64,000 bases of DNA from contig NC_134519.1 of the NCBI RefSeq assembly GCF_027942865.1, positions 17,803,248-17,867,247 of the forward strand. The letters run 5' to 3'. Position numbers and translations under genes: made by a program. Source of the stretch: Odontesthes bonariensis (Eukaryota; Chordata; Actinopteri; Atheriniformes; Atherinopsidae). The notes beneath the pieces were generated by a model, which saw only the letters and a list, made by a program, of their open reading frames with translations, was not told the DNA's origin and made no database searches. Below, one piece after another: positions 48,891 to 60,400 of the stretch; within the stretch, counting starts at the first letter, position 1; each line of letters opens with the position of its first letter.

Positions 48891-49493
48891 ATGCAGGTTT
48901 AAAGAACTCCCTTATCACCTTCACTTTTTAGATTCAGAGGCTGTCTCTATCTTTAATATGCATACTTAGCTAGATACACCACCCAGACAGCTAAAAGCAC
49001 ACCATTTGCTGTATTCCTAACACATCTGGTCTTGTGTTTTTGTGTTTGTAAAGGCAACAGAAAGGCAGCTAATTTAGTCCTTGAATAGGGCAGCAAAACG
49101 CTAGTGTCTTGAGTATAACTGGAGTATAACTGGCTGGTGTTGAAAGTGTAGACTTTGCCAAAAAGGGGGCTAAAAGGGGCCCACACCTTACTCTGCTCCA
49201 GTGCCCTACTACAGATTATTCAGGCCCTGCTACTTACATGCTAACCTCACTATATTAGGGACAAGAACAACTTGAATCTATCACACTACAGTGGTTATCA
49301 GAAATGCATGCTTAAAAAAAAAACAAAAAAAAACTTAAGTTAGACAAAGACAATTCTTTGAAAGGGGCAGAGCTGCAGAAAGAATGCTCACATTATGCTT
49401 CACTGCACACTGTCCGAGGCAATCTAATACACCTAGTCATGTGGTTTGTTGCCATGGCAGCAAAGATCCCAGCCGCTCCGCTCCAATCGTAAA

Positions 49494-49494
<1 letters not shown>

Positions 49495-49531
<37 letters not shown>
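49495..49531. repeat. (CA)n microsatellite
   Basis: About 18 uninterrupted AC units in the dtna 5' region. The longest perfect dinucleotide array in the window and the most likely polymorphic marker. Confidence 0.95.
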
Positions 49532-49532
<1 letters not shown>

Positions 49533-51871
49533 CACCTCCCACTGCATCCAAGCAAAGTTTGAAGAGAAAAGTTTTTTCACGAGTAAATATCTTTTATGAG
49601 ATAACGTTCAGTGGGCTGATAGCTGGGAGCACAGCTGCACTTCTTGGGCGAGTGGCTCGAAAACACTTTTACTGTAAGACGACCGTTCAAGCATGCCATT
49701 TTAAATCACGCTGACAGTAATTGATAGACCCAGATATTATGCTGCAAAAACCCACAGTGCAGAAAAAAGGTTCACCTGTTAGAAAGTAAACAGGGGTGCG
49801 TTTTTTTCTATTGCCTTTCAATGATTCTTGCCAGTCATTCCAGAAATCCAGTAAGAACAAGAAATGAGATTGAGATAAAGTAAATTACAGGTTTTTTTTC
49901 AGTAAATTACTTCATAGCATAGCCGGTAGGACACACAGCAGGAAAAGCTAAGGATCAGTTATCTTAATACAGCAGAGCAAAGCATTCACTGAAAAGCAAA
50001 AGTCATCTGCTTTTTATTGTATATTTTATGTAAGGACGATGACAATTGTGCAATAGCACAAATAATAAATGGGCTTCACATCAGTCATAAAGCAATGATG
50101 AATGCAGCCACAACGGTAAATAGCAGTTTTAGATGCACAGCAATGTCAAGCCACTGCACGCAGCTACTAGTCCAATGTCATCTTGAAAGTAATGGATATT
50201 CCGGCCCATTTATCACTTACACAGTGAATGAATGTGAAAGTGCACAAATATACACAGTTTTACAGATAACCATTGATATCCTCTTCCATATTACAACCAA
50301 ACACATCCTGAGTGCCAGCTATGTGACCTTCTCCCACCTGTTTTACAGTCTTGGAAATAACTGAGGTTGATACAATCTATTGGAAGAGCAGATATTAAAC
50401 CAGCAAAGCCAATACAACTTGTACGTCTGCGAGGGGAAAAATACAATCAGCGTACCTTTCATAAAGCACCATGTTCGCATTCCTTTCCCTTTGCTGAGCT
50501 GAGTTATTAAAAAGCCAAGTTGTCCATCGCGATACAGCCGTCCAAAACGCAACCTCCAAACGCAAAACACACAAGAAAGCAGCACAACAAAATCTGTCTG
50601 TGTGGACGCGCCTCACAGAAGATATCTGAAATTAGAAGCTGTAAGCCGGGATACAGTGTGTGCTGCCTCTATCTTTAACTACAAATGAGAAGGCCCCACA
50701 TTCTTGAACAGCTTTGCTAGCTCTCTAGTTGCAGACCCCAAACCTCACTCCTGGCGTCGACCCTGCAAACATTACTCTTTCTCTGTGGCACTGTCAATGT
50801 CAGCGTTGGACAAAAAAACTACCCTTAAAAGAGCAAGTTAACTCATGCCATCATGAGTACAGAGGGACTGGTAGAGCTAAGCACTGCCAAGGGTCAGACT
50901 AGAATGACTCACACTGCACTTTGTGTTGGCCAAATATCAGACTGAAAACAATGGGAAAAAGCTGTATTTGTCAAATATTTTTACATTTTGATTCTACTTC
51001 TTTACCAGATAAATAAAAAAACATAGAGGTCAGTGCTCTTAATTTATGTCCTCTGCAATGAACTTGGGACAACATACCCAAACACGAGCACTTACTTGAG
51101 TTACAGTCCAATCAGACAGGCTCGGGACAGTTCAACGCAGCTGTTACCACTGACTGACCAGAGTTATTTTTACATCACAAGACTGTAAACTACACACTGG
51201 CGACCATAGTCTGAGAGGAAAAAACAAAGCTGCGTGACAGACTTAAGGTTAATTTGCTGTTGTGCATCGGTGCTTTAGTAAAGGCTGTGCAGAGAGTGAA
51301 ACAACTTTTCTCTGCCTGCCTGGTGCCGGCTAGAGATGTCTTCTGGTGGGCCCTCTGCTTGTTGTCGCCTGCTGATCATCACCATGGTTTCAGCAGCAAA
51401 AAGGCAAAAACTTTTGGACCCTCAGAGCAGCTACAAATTTATGGTTGCCGGTGCAGTGATGTAGTTTACGGCACTGTTATTGAGGCTGCTTTTACTTTAC
51501 ATTTTGCTTGAACAAAGAGAAGCATACTGTGAGAAGTCACAAAGATAGGAGAGACGCTTGTTAGAATGGATGTACAGTGCGGCATATTTGCTTGTCCAAT
51601 TATGATGTGATGTCACATCCATCATGTTAATCGGCATTTAAACCACAAGCTTGAAAGATGTAGGCTACTACTGTGCATGGACTGAGCCGCGTTGCCCCGT
51701 GTTGTTTAAGAAAGCAGGACTCAAATCTACCACATCAGTGCACACATGAGTAAAAAGACAGCAGGGTCGGCAACAGGCACCTGGAACATGCTCTGCTCAT
51801 GCATCACCTGTCACGCTATAGACACCTGTGCGGACGTAAGAAAAAGGTCTCACGATTACAGATAAACCTAC

Positions 51872-51990
51872 CTGCACCCACTACCCCCGTTTCTACGTGT
51901 TCAAGCAGGCAAATCTCCGTTTTATCGCCAAAACTTGACAAACTCATTTCACCCATAGTAGCAAAGTAGGTTAAGGTCGCTCCTCCTGCT
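51872..51990 (-). other. dtna: dtna 5' non-coding exon candidate with upstream ORF
   Basis: A GCAG|GTAGGT donor has its last exon base at 51872. Upstream in the same exon is a short frame beginning MGEMSLSSFGDK. If this exon is spliced to the dtna start exon at 46958, the frame ends in TGA at the junction, so it would be an upstream ORF and not an N-terminal extension. The 5' border is unknown. Confidence 0.4.
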
Positions 51991-52036
51991 GCCTGCCAGC
52001 CTCCAGCGGCTGCAGCAGCGCACTTGCACAAGACTT

Positions 52037-52300
52037 ACCAGAATTTATTTCGAGGCATGTCATGCAACATCACTGTTTTCCAGCCAGGAATGCGTCGTGT
52101 CCTGCGGTGCAGTCAGGGTTTCTTTGGTGTAGGGTGCTGCATCACTGCACGAAGCGGCCGTTCTGCCGCCGCTCTCCCGCAAAGCTTCTGTTGTGGAAAT
52201 GTGCGCGCAGCTCACTGGCTGAGCCGAACAAGGCAGCGTCTGCCTCCAATATGTGGCCTCCGCGGTGACGTAATGCGGAATCTCTTCACATGCGCAAGTG
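52037..52300 (-). promoter_or_regulatory. dtna: dtna promoter and first non-coding exon candidate
   Basis: The most GC/CpG-rich stretch of this half of the window (around GCGGCCG and GCCGCCGC, 52153-52172). Just downstream on the minus strand is a CTG|GTAAGTC donor with its last exon base near 52038. The combination fits a CpG-type promoter with a first non-coding exon spliced toward 46958. A polymerase start cannot be placed exactly. Confidence 0.5.
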
Positions 52301-52569
52301 TGGCTGCACACTGTTAAAGTTTGATGCCAAAAGCAGAAAAACCGACGTAAAGAAAGAGAGAAAGAAAGAAAAACAGATTCAAACAGATATGCGGACGAAT
52401 ATTCACAAGTGAGTCCAAACGCATACAGCAATTTGTGACCATTTCGCAGCTACAGCTTGTGTCATGAATGTTTAACATGAATATAATGTTAAAGAGGAAA
52501 ACAAAAACAGTTGTCAAATTGTTTAGCCTAGATTTCAACATATTACAAGTGTCAGTGTATAATGACACT

Positions 52570-54129
52570 TTAAACACATGTCTTGTTTGAGAACTTTCCT
52601 GAATATGGATTCAATAAGGAGTTATTCTTCAAAAATGTCAACGATAAGCAGATTTTTTTTCTCCCAAGAAAACATAATTGGATTGCGGCAATTTTGCAGT
52701 AACTAAATGCACGACGTCTCCATTTTCTGGGTTCCAAGAGGTCTTGAACACGAGAAGGCGTGGTGTGATAAATATTTCCAAGGCTGTCAAAAACAATTCC
52801 TGTCACATGGGTTCCTGGAGTAAGTGTTTGTACGATATGTGCCTGCAGAGATTACTTTAAAATATAGTAGCCTACTAAGTTTATCTAGAATAATGCTTGT
52901 AGGTATAAAAGCATTGATTGGGATTAAAAAGAAAAAGGAAAAAACATGTAGGCCTAATGCAATCTGAATATTTTTAGATAACTTTTTTTCTTAGAAATAC
53001 CATTACATGTTTTACTCTTTTAAGACATGAGATTTCAATGTCAACAATCTACATTTTGAATACTCATAATCTCACTTTTGGTTAAATCAAGTTGCCTTCA
53101 CAGGAAATAAATAATGCAATATCTAGGAAAAATCTGTGCAATCTGTGGAGAAACTTAAATTGATAAATTTTTGTCATATTTTAAAAATTAAATTAACTGT
53201 AATCAAGAGGTCTTCGGCAAAGTAACATAACCTAACTGCATATAAGACAATTGTTACAACGATGGAATTGATTTTTTGTAAACTGATCACAGAGTAGGCG
53301 ATTTACAATCCATACTACCGAAGCATGTTGGGTTGCATATGCCTACAAGTCTTTACACATTTTAAAGGCCTAAACTTTGTAAAATAATCTAATTAAAGAG
53401 CCATCTAAATTTAATCCTACCTATGTTAGAAATTGGGTATTTTCTCTTGTGTGTTGTATTCCTCTTTTCTTCTTTTAGCCCATACTCTGGAACTCTTCCT
53501 ATACAACTCAGACACACAATGATAGATGTGTCTTTGCCATGGTTGTCTACGTTAAAGCTTTTGCGTTGAAGCGTTGAAGTCTGATACGTTTATATTTTAA
53601 AAAAAAATCTTATTTTGCATCTTTTTTTTATTCTTACCAACATATTGGATACATTGTGTATTCGATTTTCACATGCAGTACTCACTTCCTCTGCTCACAT
53701 TTGACCTCATGCACATGTTGCACTTTGTAGAATTGCTAAGAAAAAAAATACTATATAAATAGTGTCATCTTCTCATTCTCATTATCCTTCTCCTTCTTCT
53801 TTATATTATTATTATCATTCATATCTTCACTTTAAACGAGCTGAAAGTACCTCACTGATGCTGAACAGCCGCTCTTGAACATAACTCACCATCCTCAAGC
53901 GCAGCCCCTTGTTGCCAAGCAACCTCCACGGAAGATTGACAGGAACTCCTATCGAGTCGTTCGGAGATAACTTTAACAAACAACCCAACTTTTTACCGAG
54001 TGACGGCATTGTTGTCACATGGGGGGGACAATGACGCTCCTCAATATTGCAAACATTTAACTGGCACCAAAAGTGGATCATTGCAAGTAAGTTGATCGGC
54101 AACCATTTTTCGCTTTCACTCTCTGCCAT
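52570..54129 (-). CDS. unrecognised two-exon protein-coding gene candidate (170 aa)
   Basis: Exon 1, 53890-54129, is 80 codons starting MAESESEKWLP and ending GLRLRM before a strong GTGAGT donor. Exon 2, 52570-52842, follows a CTCTGCAG acceptor and adds 90 codons and a stop. Both junctions are phase 0. The joined protein has no signal peptide or obvious membrane segment; the middle (GTHVTGIVFDSLGNIYH, then RVQDLLEPRKWRRRAF) looks like an ordered, basic domain. A second Met at residue 41 (MPSLGKKLG) may be the real start. An alternative GTACTT donor at 53850 would add 13 residues in frame. I do not recognise the family. It sits between dtna and ccdc178, head-to-head with ccdc178. It could be a real small gene or a chance open frame in promoter DNA. 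Confidence 0.45.
53911..53923. promoter_or_regulatory. X-box (RFX site) candidate
   Basis: GTTGCCAAGCAAC fits the RFX X-box consensus GTNRCC-N(0-3)-RGYAAC on both half-sites with a one-base spacer. It lies about 455 bp upstream of the ccdc178 start codon and inside exon 1 of the divergent gene candidate. A further half-site, GGCAAC, is at about 54097-54102. RFX sites typically drive ciliary and testis genes. Confidence 0.5.
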
Positions 54130-54376
54130 GACAACGGCCCCCCCCCCCTTAGCTCATGAATTTATCATCAGCCAAGTTAATTAAACGTTAACTTAACGTT
54201 AGCTAAGAGAGTAACATCCGGAGATGAGTGAAGGTATCCGTTGTAAGTGTAGCTCACCTTCACAAACTTTGCTCCTTGTTTTAAGGGCACGGGTTAAATG
54301 ATCCAGTGCGAATTAAAGAATTACTGAGAGCATTTCCATGTTATGACAGTTAACCCCATCCGGAGGAGTTTGTGCA
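54130..54376. promoter_or_regulatory. shared divergent promoter interval
   Basis: Only 247 bp separate the two divergent start codons. It contains a C-run of 12 (54137-54148), TTAACGTTA-type palindromes around 54180-54205, and no TATA box in a standard position. Inferred as a bidirectional promoter from geometry alone. Confidence 0.4.
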
Positions 54377-54434
54377 ATGCCAGACGTGGAGCCCCTCAGA
54401 TTCCCATCCAGGGAAGGACGACCTGGTCAACAAG
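54377..54434 (+). CDS. ccdc178: ccdc178-like start exon
   Basis: MPDVEPLRFPSREGRPGQQ followed by a CAAG|GTGAGC donor, phase 1. The next exon used in the model starts 2.2 kb away at 56612, also in phase 1. I saw no open exon between, but a short one could be missed. Confidence 0.65.
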
Positions 54435-57400
54435 GTGAGCAGTAAAAGGAGGCTACCAATGTTACTGTGAAAATACTTTGCTCCAAGTAAAAGTCCTGCA
54501 TTCTATGCTTTGAATAGAATGGAGCTTGAAATGTTAAATTGAACCCTGTGAGTCCTACAGACTTATGGGGCTTCGTTATAATATCATTATCAAAAGTCAC
54601 AAAAGGTCGAGTTTATGTTGAACTCTGTTTTTCTTTCCACCTGTAAAACCTGTATTTTATTGTTTGGCTTGCCAATCCTCTAAAAAGTGCCAAGTAATGA
54701 TCAAAATAGTGCCTATTAATTGCTTATCAGTTAATAGATCCGTCATTTCTGTATCTTTCTTGTCTACCTTGTCCAGTCAATGTGCACAGTTGCAGTTAAA
54801 ATTGTAAGTAAATGAAATGAAGAAACAAAACTATGTCATCAAATATCACTGATCCAGTGGCAGTTGATTGGCCCTCGGACTCATATCAACCTGCTCTGAG
54901 GCTATAATAACCTTGCCAGTATTATTTAGAGTGGACTCAGCCCACCACTGACATATTGCCTTACCAAATTCCTACCCCACTTGGTTCTTTCAGAGTGTAT
55001 TATTCAGCTAAGCGGTTCAGCACCAGATGGTGTATACTGGAGTTTTTCCTTCATTTCCTCTGACTTTGTTCTTAGTCTGAGTTTGCACACGCACGAGCCG
55101 TCCTTCTATTGAAATGAAGCTTCATTGCAGAATAACTTGTCAGTCCGACAGAGCAAGGTTCCAGATAGCGCTACCTTTGGATTTTCACGAAGACACAAGC
55201 CCAATCACACATTCAAATTACTTCGTCCCTTTATCCAGGATCTTTTTGTGTGTTTTAGGCTCTTAAAAAGTAAGGACGCTTTGGAAAGTATTGCTGTGAA
55301 TATACTGTAAATGATAATCCAATGAATAAATTTCTAAACCCAAACCAAAGTTTGTGTCTTTAGCTTTTCACTGGTATTGCTGGTTGTTTTCGCTGTTTTT
55401 GAGTTAGATTGAGATCAGTACTTCATTCAATCCATCATCTTGGCAGTGTGTTTCCACAGCATTACACTAGGCAAACTAACCAAACAATCGAAATGATGGT
55501 AAACTGAATAACAGGGGCCTTAATTTAATTGAACTTAATAATAGTTTATTTATCCAAAAATGGGAAAAGATTTTTGCCATATAATGAGTCAAAACAGTTA
55601 TTAGTCATTACTAAATGTTTAAAAGTCATTGTGTGGAGTTATATTCAAACTGTGGTCTGTTTGTGAGGGAGTCACAGGGCGTTTTGATTTTTTATTAGTA
55701 GCTATTTCCTGTCTTTTTTAAAAAATGTATTCTGTTGTTCTCATATCACAAGAACATTTCAACGTAACTTTTGGTGCTGAAGCATTTTGACTGATCACTG
55801 CATTGTCACAGAACAGGCGAAGAAAGAGTTAAGATGAATTATCCCATTTTAAGATCTACACAAATTCATTTAGCTCTGGCAAATGCAAATTTGTTCCAGG
55901 CCTCCCACGTGACTCACACAGCTACATATTGGACTTGAGTAGGAGTATAATGCGGAGAATTCATGCAAAATGCTACCCATACATACTGTTTGTTTCCAGT
56001 GCAAACTGCTTCCTAAAACCTGGGCTTTTTTAAGGCCTCAGCGGCTGACTTTGCAGTCATGTTTGCAGTAGATTTTTACTGTATGTTCAAAAGCCTTCAT
56101 GCAAGAGTCAAAACATTTTGACTGTTGTCCTCCTTTTAGTCTTTATTGATTCATCCAAATGTGAAGAAAACCATAGTAAGTCAAAAAGTTATTCTTTCTT
56201 TCTATTCATGTTAGGTCGCACATGCTGTGTTTTCCCACTATTTTTCAGCCAGGTGGCGTCCTTTCCCCACAAAATATTCCCCTGTTTTTTTGTCTGGAGA
56301 CACTCAAATTAGTTGTCTCCATTCCCTCCTAGATGCCTCCAGTGTTTGAAGGTTGTGCCACTAGAGCCAAGTATATTTCTTAATTGCTTTTCAAAATATT
56401 GTTGATGAAGTTGTGTGAGTGTTTGCCTCCACAAACTTTGTTTTTAACAATTAAGAGATGGTTCGTCAGTGTTTTATTTATTATAATTGTTTTTTGTTTT
56501 TTTTTACATTGACTTTATAGTTAATTTTCATTATCTACATGACACACTTCAGAGACCAAATCAAACAGTCAAATTAAAAAAAAAAAGTCTTTATATTTCT
56601 TCTTTCTCAAGATCAAGCAGACCTTCAAGCTGTCTGCTCTGGTAGACGACGCACTTGTGCTTTGCTCAACAGCCCCTCACCATGTGTCAACAGTGCTATT
56701 TACCATATCCAAGAGATGAAGATGACAGTGGAAAACTGGTGTCAGCAGGTAAGGTAGCATCATATACTTGATCAGATTTGTGACGGGTTGGAAACACAGT
56801 TGTCCTTATTGAGATAGAAAGCAATTAAACGATATCCCCCACCCCCCGTCGTTTGTCTTGCACCAGTCTGGAAGATGTCATTCACAGATTGGTCAGGACA
56901 AGAAACATTTCAGCAAAACTTCAAGGTAGATCATTATATTGTTTCATTTCCTGGTTTTCTTTCGGTTATTTTTGGTGTGAAATATGACAAGCACTGGTTT
57001 TTAACAGATTTCAGTCAAGAGACTCAGATTCTGACTCCGTGATGTCTACAGATTTGTATGTCGAAGGCATAGCAATTAGTGCAAGAGGTAAATATATTTT
57101 GTTTCAATAACATAGAGCCATTTTTCTTTTTCTTTTTTGTATTAGTGTTCACATATTAAAGTACCAACAACTTGTTACAATATTCAGTTATGCTGATGAA
57201 ACACAAAGCAGTTTTACACAGATGAACACTTTGCAGTCGGATGGATATTTTTTACAGCAGCTTTACAAAGTTAAGGTTACAAATGTGTTTATTTACTGAG
57301 TTGAAAATGATGCAATGCAATGTGACATCATCTAAAATTTTCCACCCTATAGAAAGTTGTCCTTTATCACCACTGTTGAAGAAAGTTAATGAAGTCCTCA

Positions 57401-60400
57401 CTGAGGTCGTGTATCTGATTGAACGTTTGGAGGCTGATCGGCAGTATGCGGAGGAAGCTCTCCACAAGGAGAAGCAGAAAAGAGGACTTCTGGAAAGCAA
57501 AATCGACAGTATTGCACTGTGGAAACAAAATGAGCACCCCTATGTTGTCCAAAAAGGTCAGTGACTGCGAGGTGTGAGATCTATTTTTTTCCTTAAGAAG
57601 TAGTATGAATCTGTAGTTCCTAAACCCAGTTAATGGTAATTGAATTTGAAAAATAATTAAAGTTGCGATGTATTTGTGTTCGTTGCCTTTTTTAGAGCAC
57701 GAGGCTTGCATTAGAGACATCGCTGAGTTGAAGTTTCAGCTTAAAATGGAAAGAGACAAACTTGACCAGGTCCAGCAGAAGTTGACACACACGGAGGTGT
57801 TGAACCAGCACTTAGAGGAAGACATCAACTTTGCCAAAAAACAAATTCCCATTGCGAGAGAAAACCTGGAGCTCCAGAAAAGCATCATAATTACAATTAA
57901 GACTGCACAAGCTGAGGTAGACCCTAGTTTGATTTAATTTATTACCATGATGTAATTTTCAAACTCGCAAAATCTGCCAATTTTAATGACATGTTTACAA
58001 GATGAGGACGTGTTCAGGCATTTCTTAAAGCACTATCTTGCTGATATTTAACGGCAGCACCATGGAAAGTTTGTGATTAATAATTGTCTGGGACAGTTTT
58101 TGAATATCTTATTGAAAAGGCTCTCGGTGTACCTTGAGTTTGAAACATATTGCTATACAGAAAAGTGAATATGGATATGTTCTATTTTTTCATGGAGCCA
58201 TTGTGCCTGAAAAAGTTCAAATGATCTCACATTTCACATTTCCTTCTCAAACACGGGGTAACACTCAGTCATTCACTCTCCTTGGTCTAACTCTGTAATC
58301 CATAGCCTAAGTGAAGTGGTGGTCAGGATGGCAATAGCTTTCTGTTAAACTAATAAATTAACATACATTAAATGTACAGCTGTTCATGACTGTCAGCGAT
58401 CGCCATGAGATTATCATTTACATGCAGTCAAAGAGAATATCATATGAGAATATGATATGAGCGATAACGCGCAGAAGGCGAACTTTGGCTCATCCTCGTA
58501 GCTTTATGTTTACTAAAGACCAGATTGACTCAAACAACAGGGAAAACCAATGAAAAGTTTTTTTAATTGAATCTCACAACGTCATTGGCTGTTCGGAGAA
58601 TGGTACTCCTGAGCGAACCTTTAGTTACCTGTTTTCTACTGTAGGTATGACATTAGGAATACTCAGAGAGTAACAAATGTTATGTGAACAAAATAATTAT
58701 CTAATAAAACATCTTTTTTTTAGGCTGCTGAGGTTTGCTCAAAAATACAAAGTGATCTCCTTCTGGCCCAGAAGGAGTTAAAAGAGATGGAGCTCGATGC
58801 CAACAAAGAAAAGATGTCGTCTGATGATGTGCTGCTGGCAATGAAGAATCAGCTGGCAGAGAGATTGTGAGTGTCCATCTAAACAATGTGGAAACGAATG
58901 GTTTCACCATCAATGTGTTACATCTCAGATTTTAGGTGGAATGGTTTCAATAAAATAAAGTTTTTAGGTTTTAGGTAAATTGTTCTTTGAAAATACACAT
59001 TACAAGAACCTTAGGCGCAAACAATATATATATAATTAATGAAGTATTTGTCTATTGGTCCATGTAACCACATATGCAGTTCTAAATGAGATAATCTTTT
59101 CATTTAAACTTGTCCAAGTACAACACTTAACACTTAAAATAGTGTGGTAAGGGTATACAACAGGAGATTTAAATGGATCTTTGAATCAGAGTGCAAGCCA
59201 AGGTGCTATGTTGAACTACATGTAACAGTGGCAACAATATTTTTCACTGATACAGACCAAGCAATATTAACGGTCCTAACCATCTATTAACATGACTACA
59301 AGCAAAATGTGAAAATGATTTGAATGCAAATGTTGGTATACAGATATAATGGTCTTTATTCTACAAATAGTCTTTGAAATCAGATAAACACATCCCCCCC
59401 CCCTCTAGGGAAGACTTAAACAAGTTGAGGAGGCTTGAGGAAAGTCTTGTGGCGAAGATACACGATGCTGAGGACAACATTGCTCTGACAGAAAAAAACT
59501 GCAAACTCATAAATGAGCGAATCCCTGAAATTATGGAGCTTGAGAAGACAGAAAAAGACAAGGTAACAGATACCGTCCATATTTATTTCAGTTTTCATAA
59601 AGGTGAATTTTAATCGTCACATCTTATTGTCCTCTTTTATTACAGATTTCACAACTGAATTTACAAATTGAGGATGAAATGCAGAAGAATAGGAAACTTA
59701 CACAAAAACTGAATTTGCTGCCAGAGGACATTGAAAAAACAGTAAGTAAAGTCATACCAATGTTATAAAGTAACGGTTTGTGTGACATCTTTTTATTTTA
59801 GTAATGCTTTTGCGTATGCGTGTCTTGGTGGTTGATTGGGCAAAGCATTTAATGCAACTACAAGACTACCATTAAGCTGTTACTGGAGCTATGCATGCTA
59901 ATGATGTTTGAACTCACGTCACCTTAAGGAGTTTTGGATATGTGCATCCATACTGTATGTAATGTAATCCACAGAGAATTAATGGGGAAGCCGAAGTTTC
60001 CTGCTTAGAGGAGCAGTTCCAATCTAAACGTGAAGCTTTTGCTGCTCTCCGTAAAGAAAATATGGAATATGAACAAAGTATAGAAGACTACAAGATGAAA
60101 ATCCTTGAAAGGTAAAATTTTCAAAGAAAGAAGACAAGAAGAAAATGATCCCTATCATCATCCCTTATTAAATACCACCTCTGCATGTGATGTATAGTGA
60201 GCCACTTATGTGTTTATTCCATATTTCCATATGTATACTTTATTTTACGATTTTGTTAGCGAAAAAGCTGTGAAGCAGATGTGTGTGGAGAGGAAGCAGA
60301 TGCTCCAGAAAATCACTGACAATGACGAGCGATGGGAAAAGGCCAAGGAGGAAGTGACCCAAGTTGTTGGCCAGCACAGTGTCACTCAGGCTAAGCTGGA

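Larger units (their letters stand above)
46959..51871. other. dtna 5' intron region
   Basis: It contains the (CA)18 array, one fish dispersed repeat and poly-A runs. Additional non-coding dtna exons may be present but cannot be identified without transcripts. Confidence 0.55.

Noticed and set aside
53851..53889. Alternative longer exon 1 of the unknown gene using a GTACTT donor at 53850
   Set aside because: The GTGAGT donor at 53889 is a much better splice site; both keep the frame, so it stays only as a possible variant.
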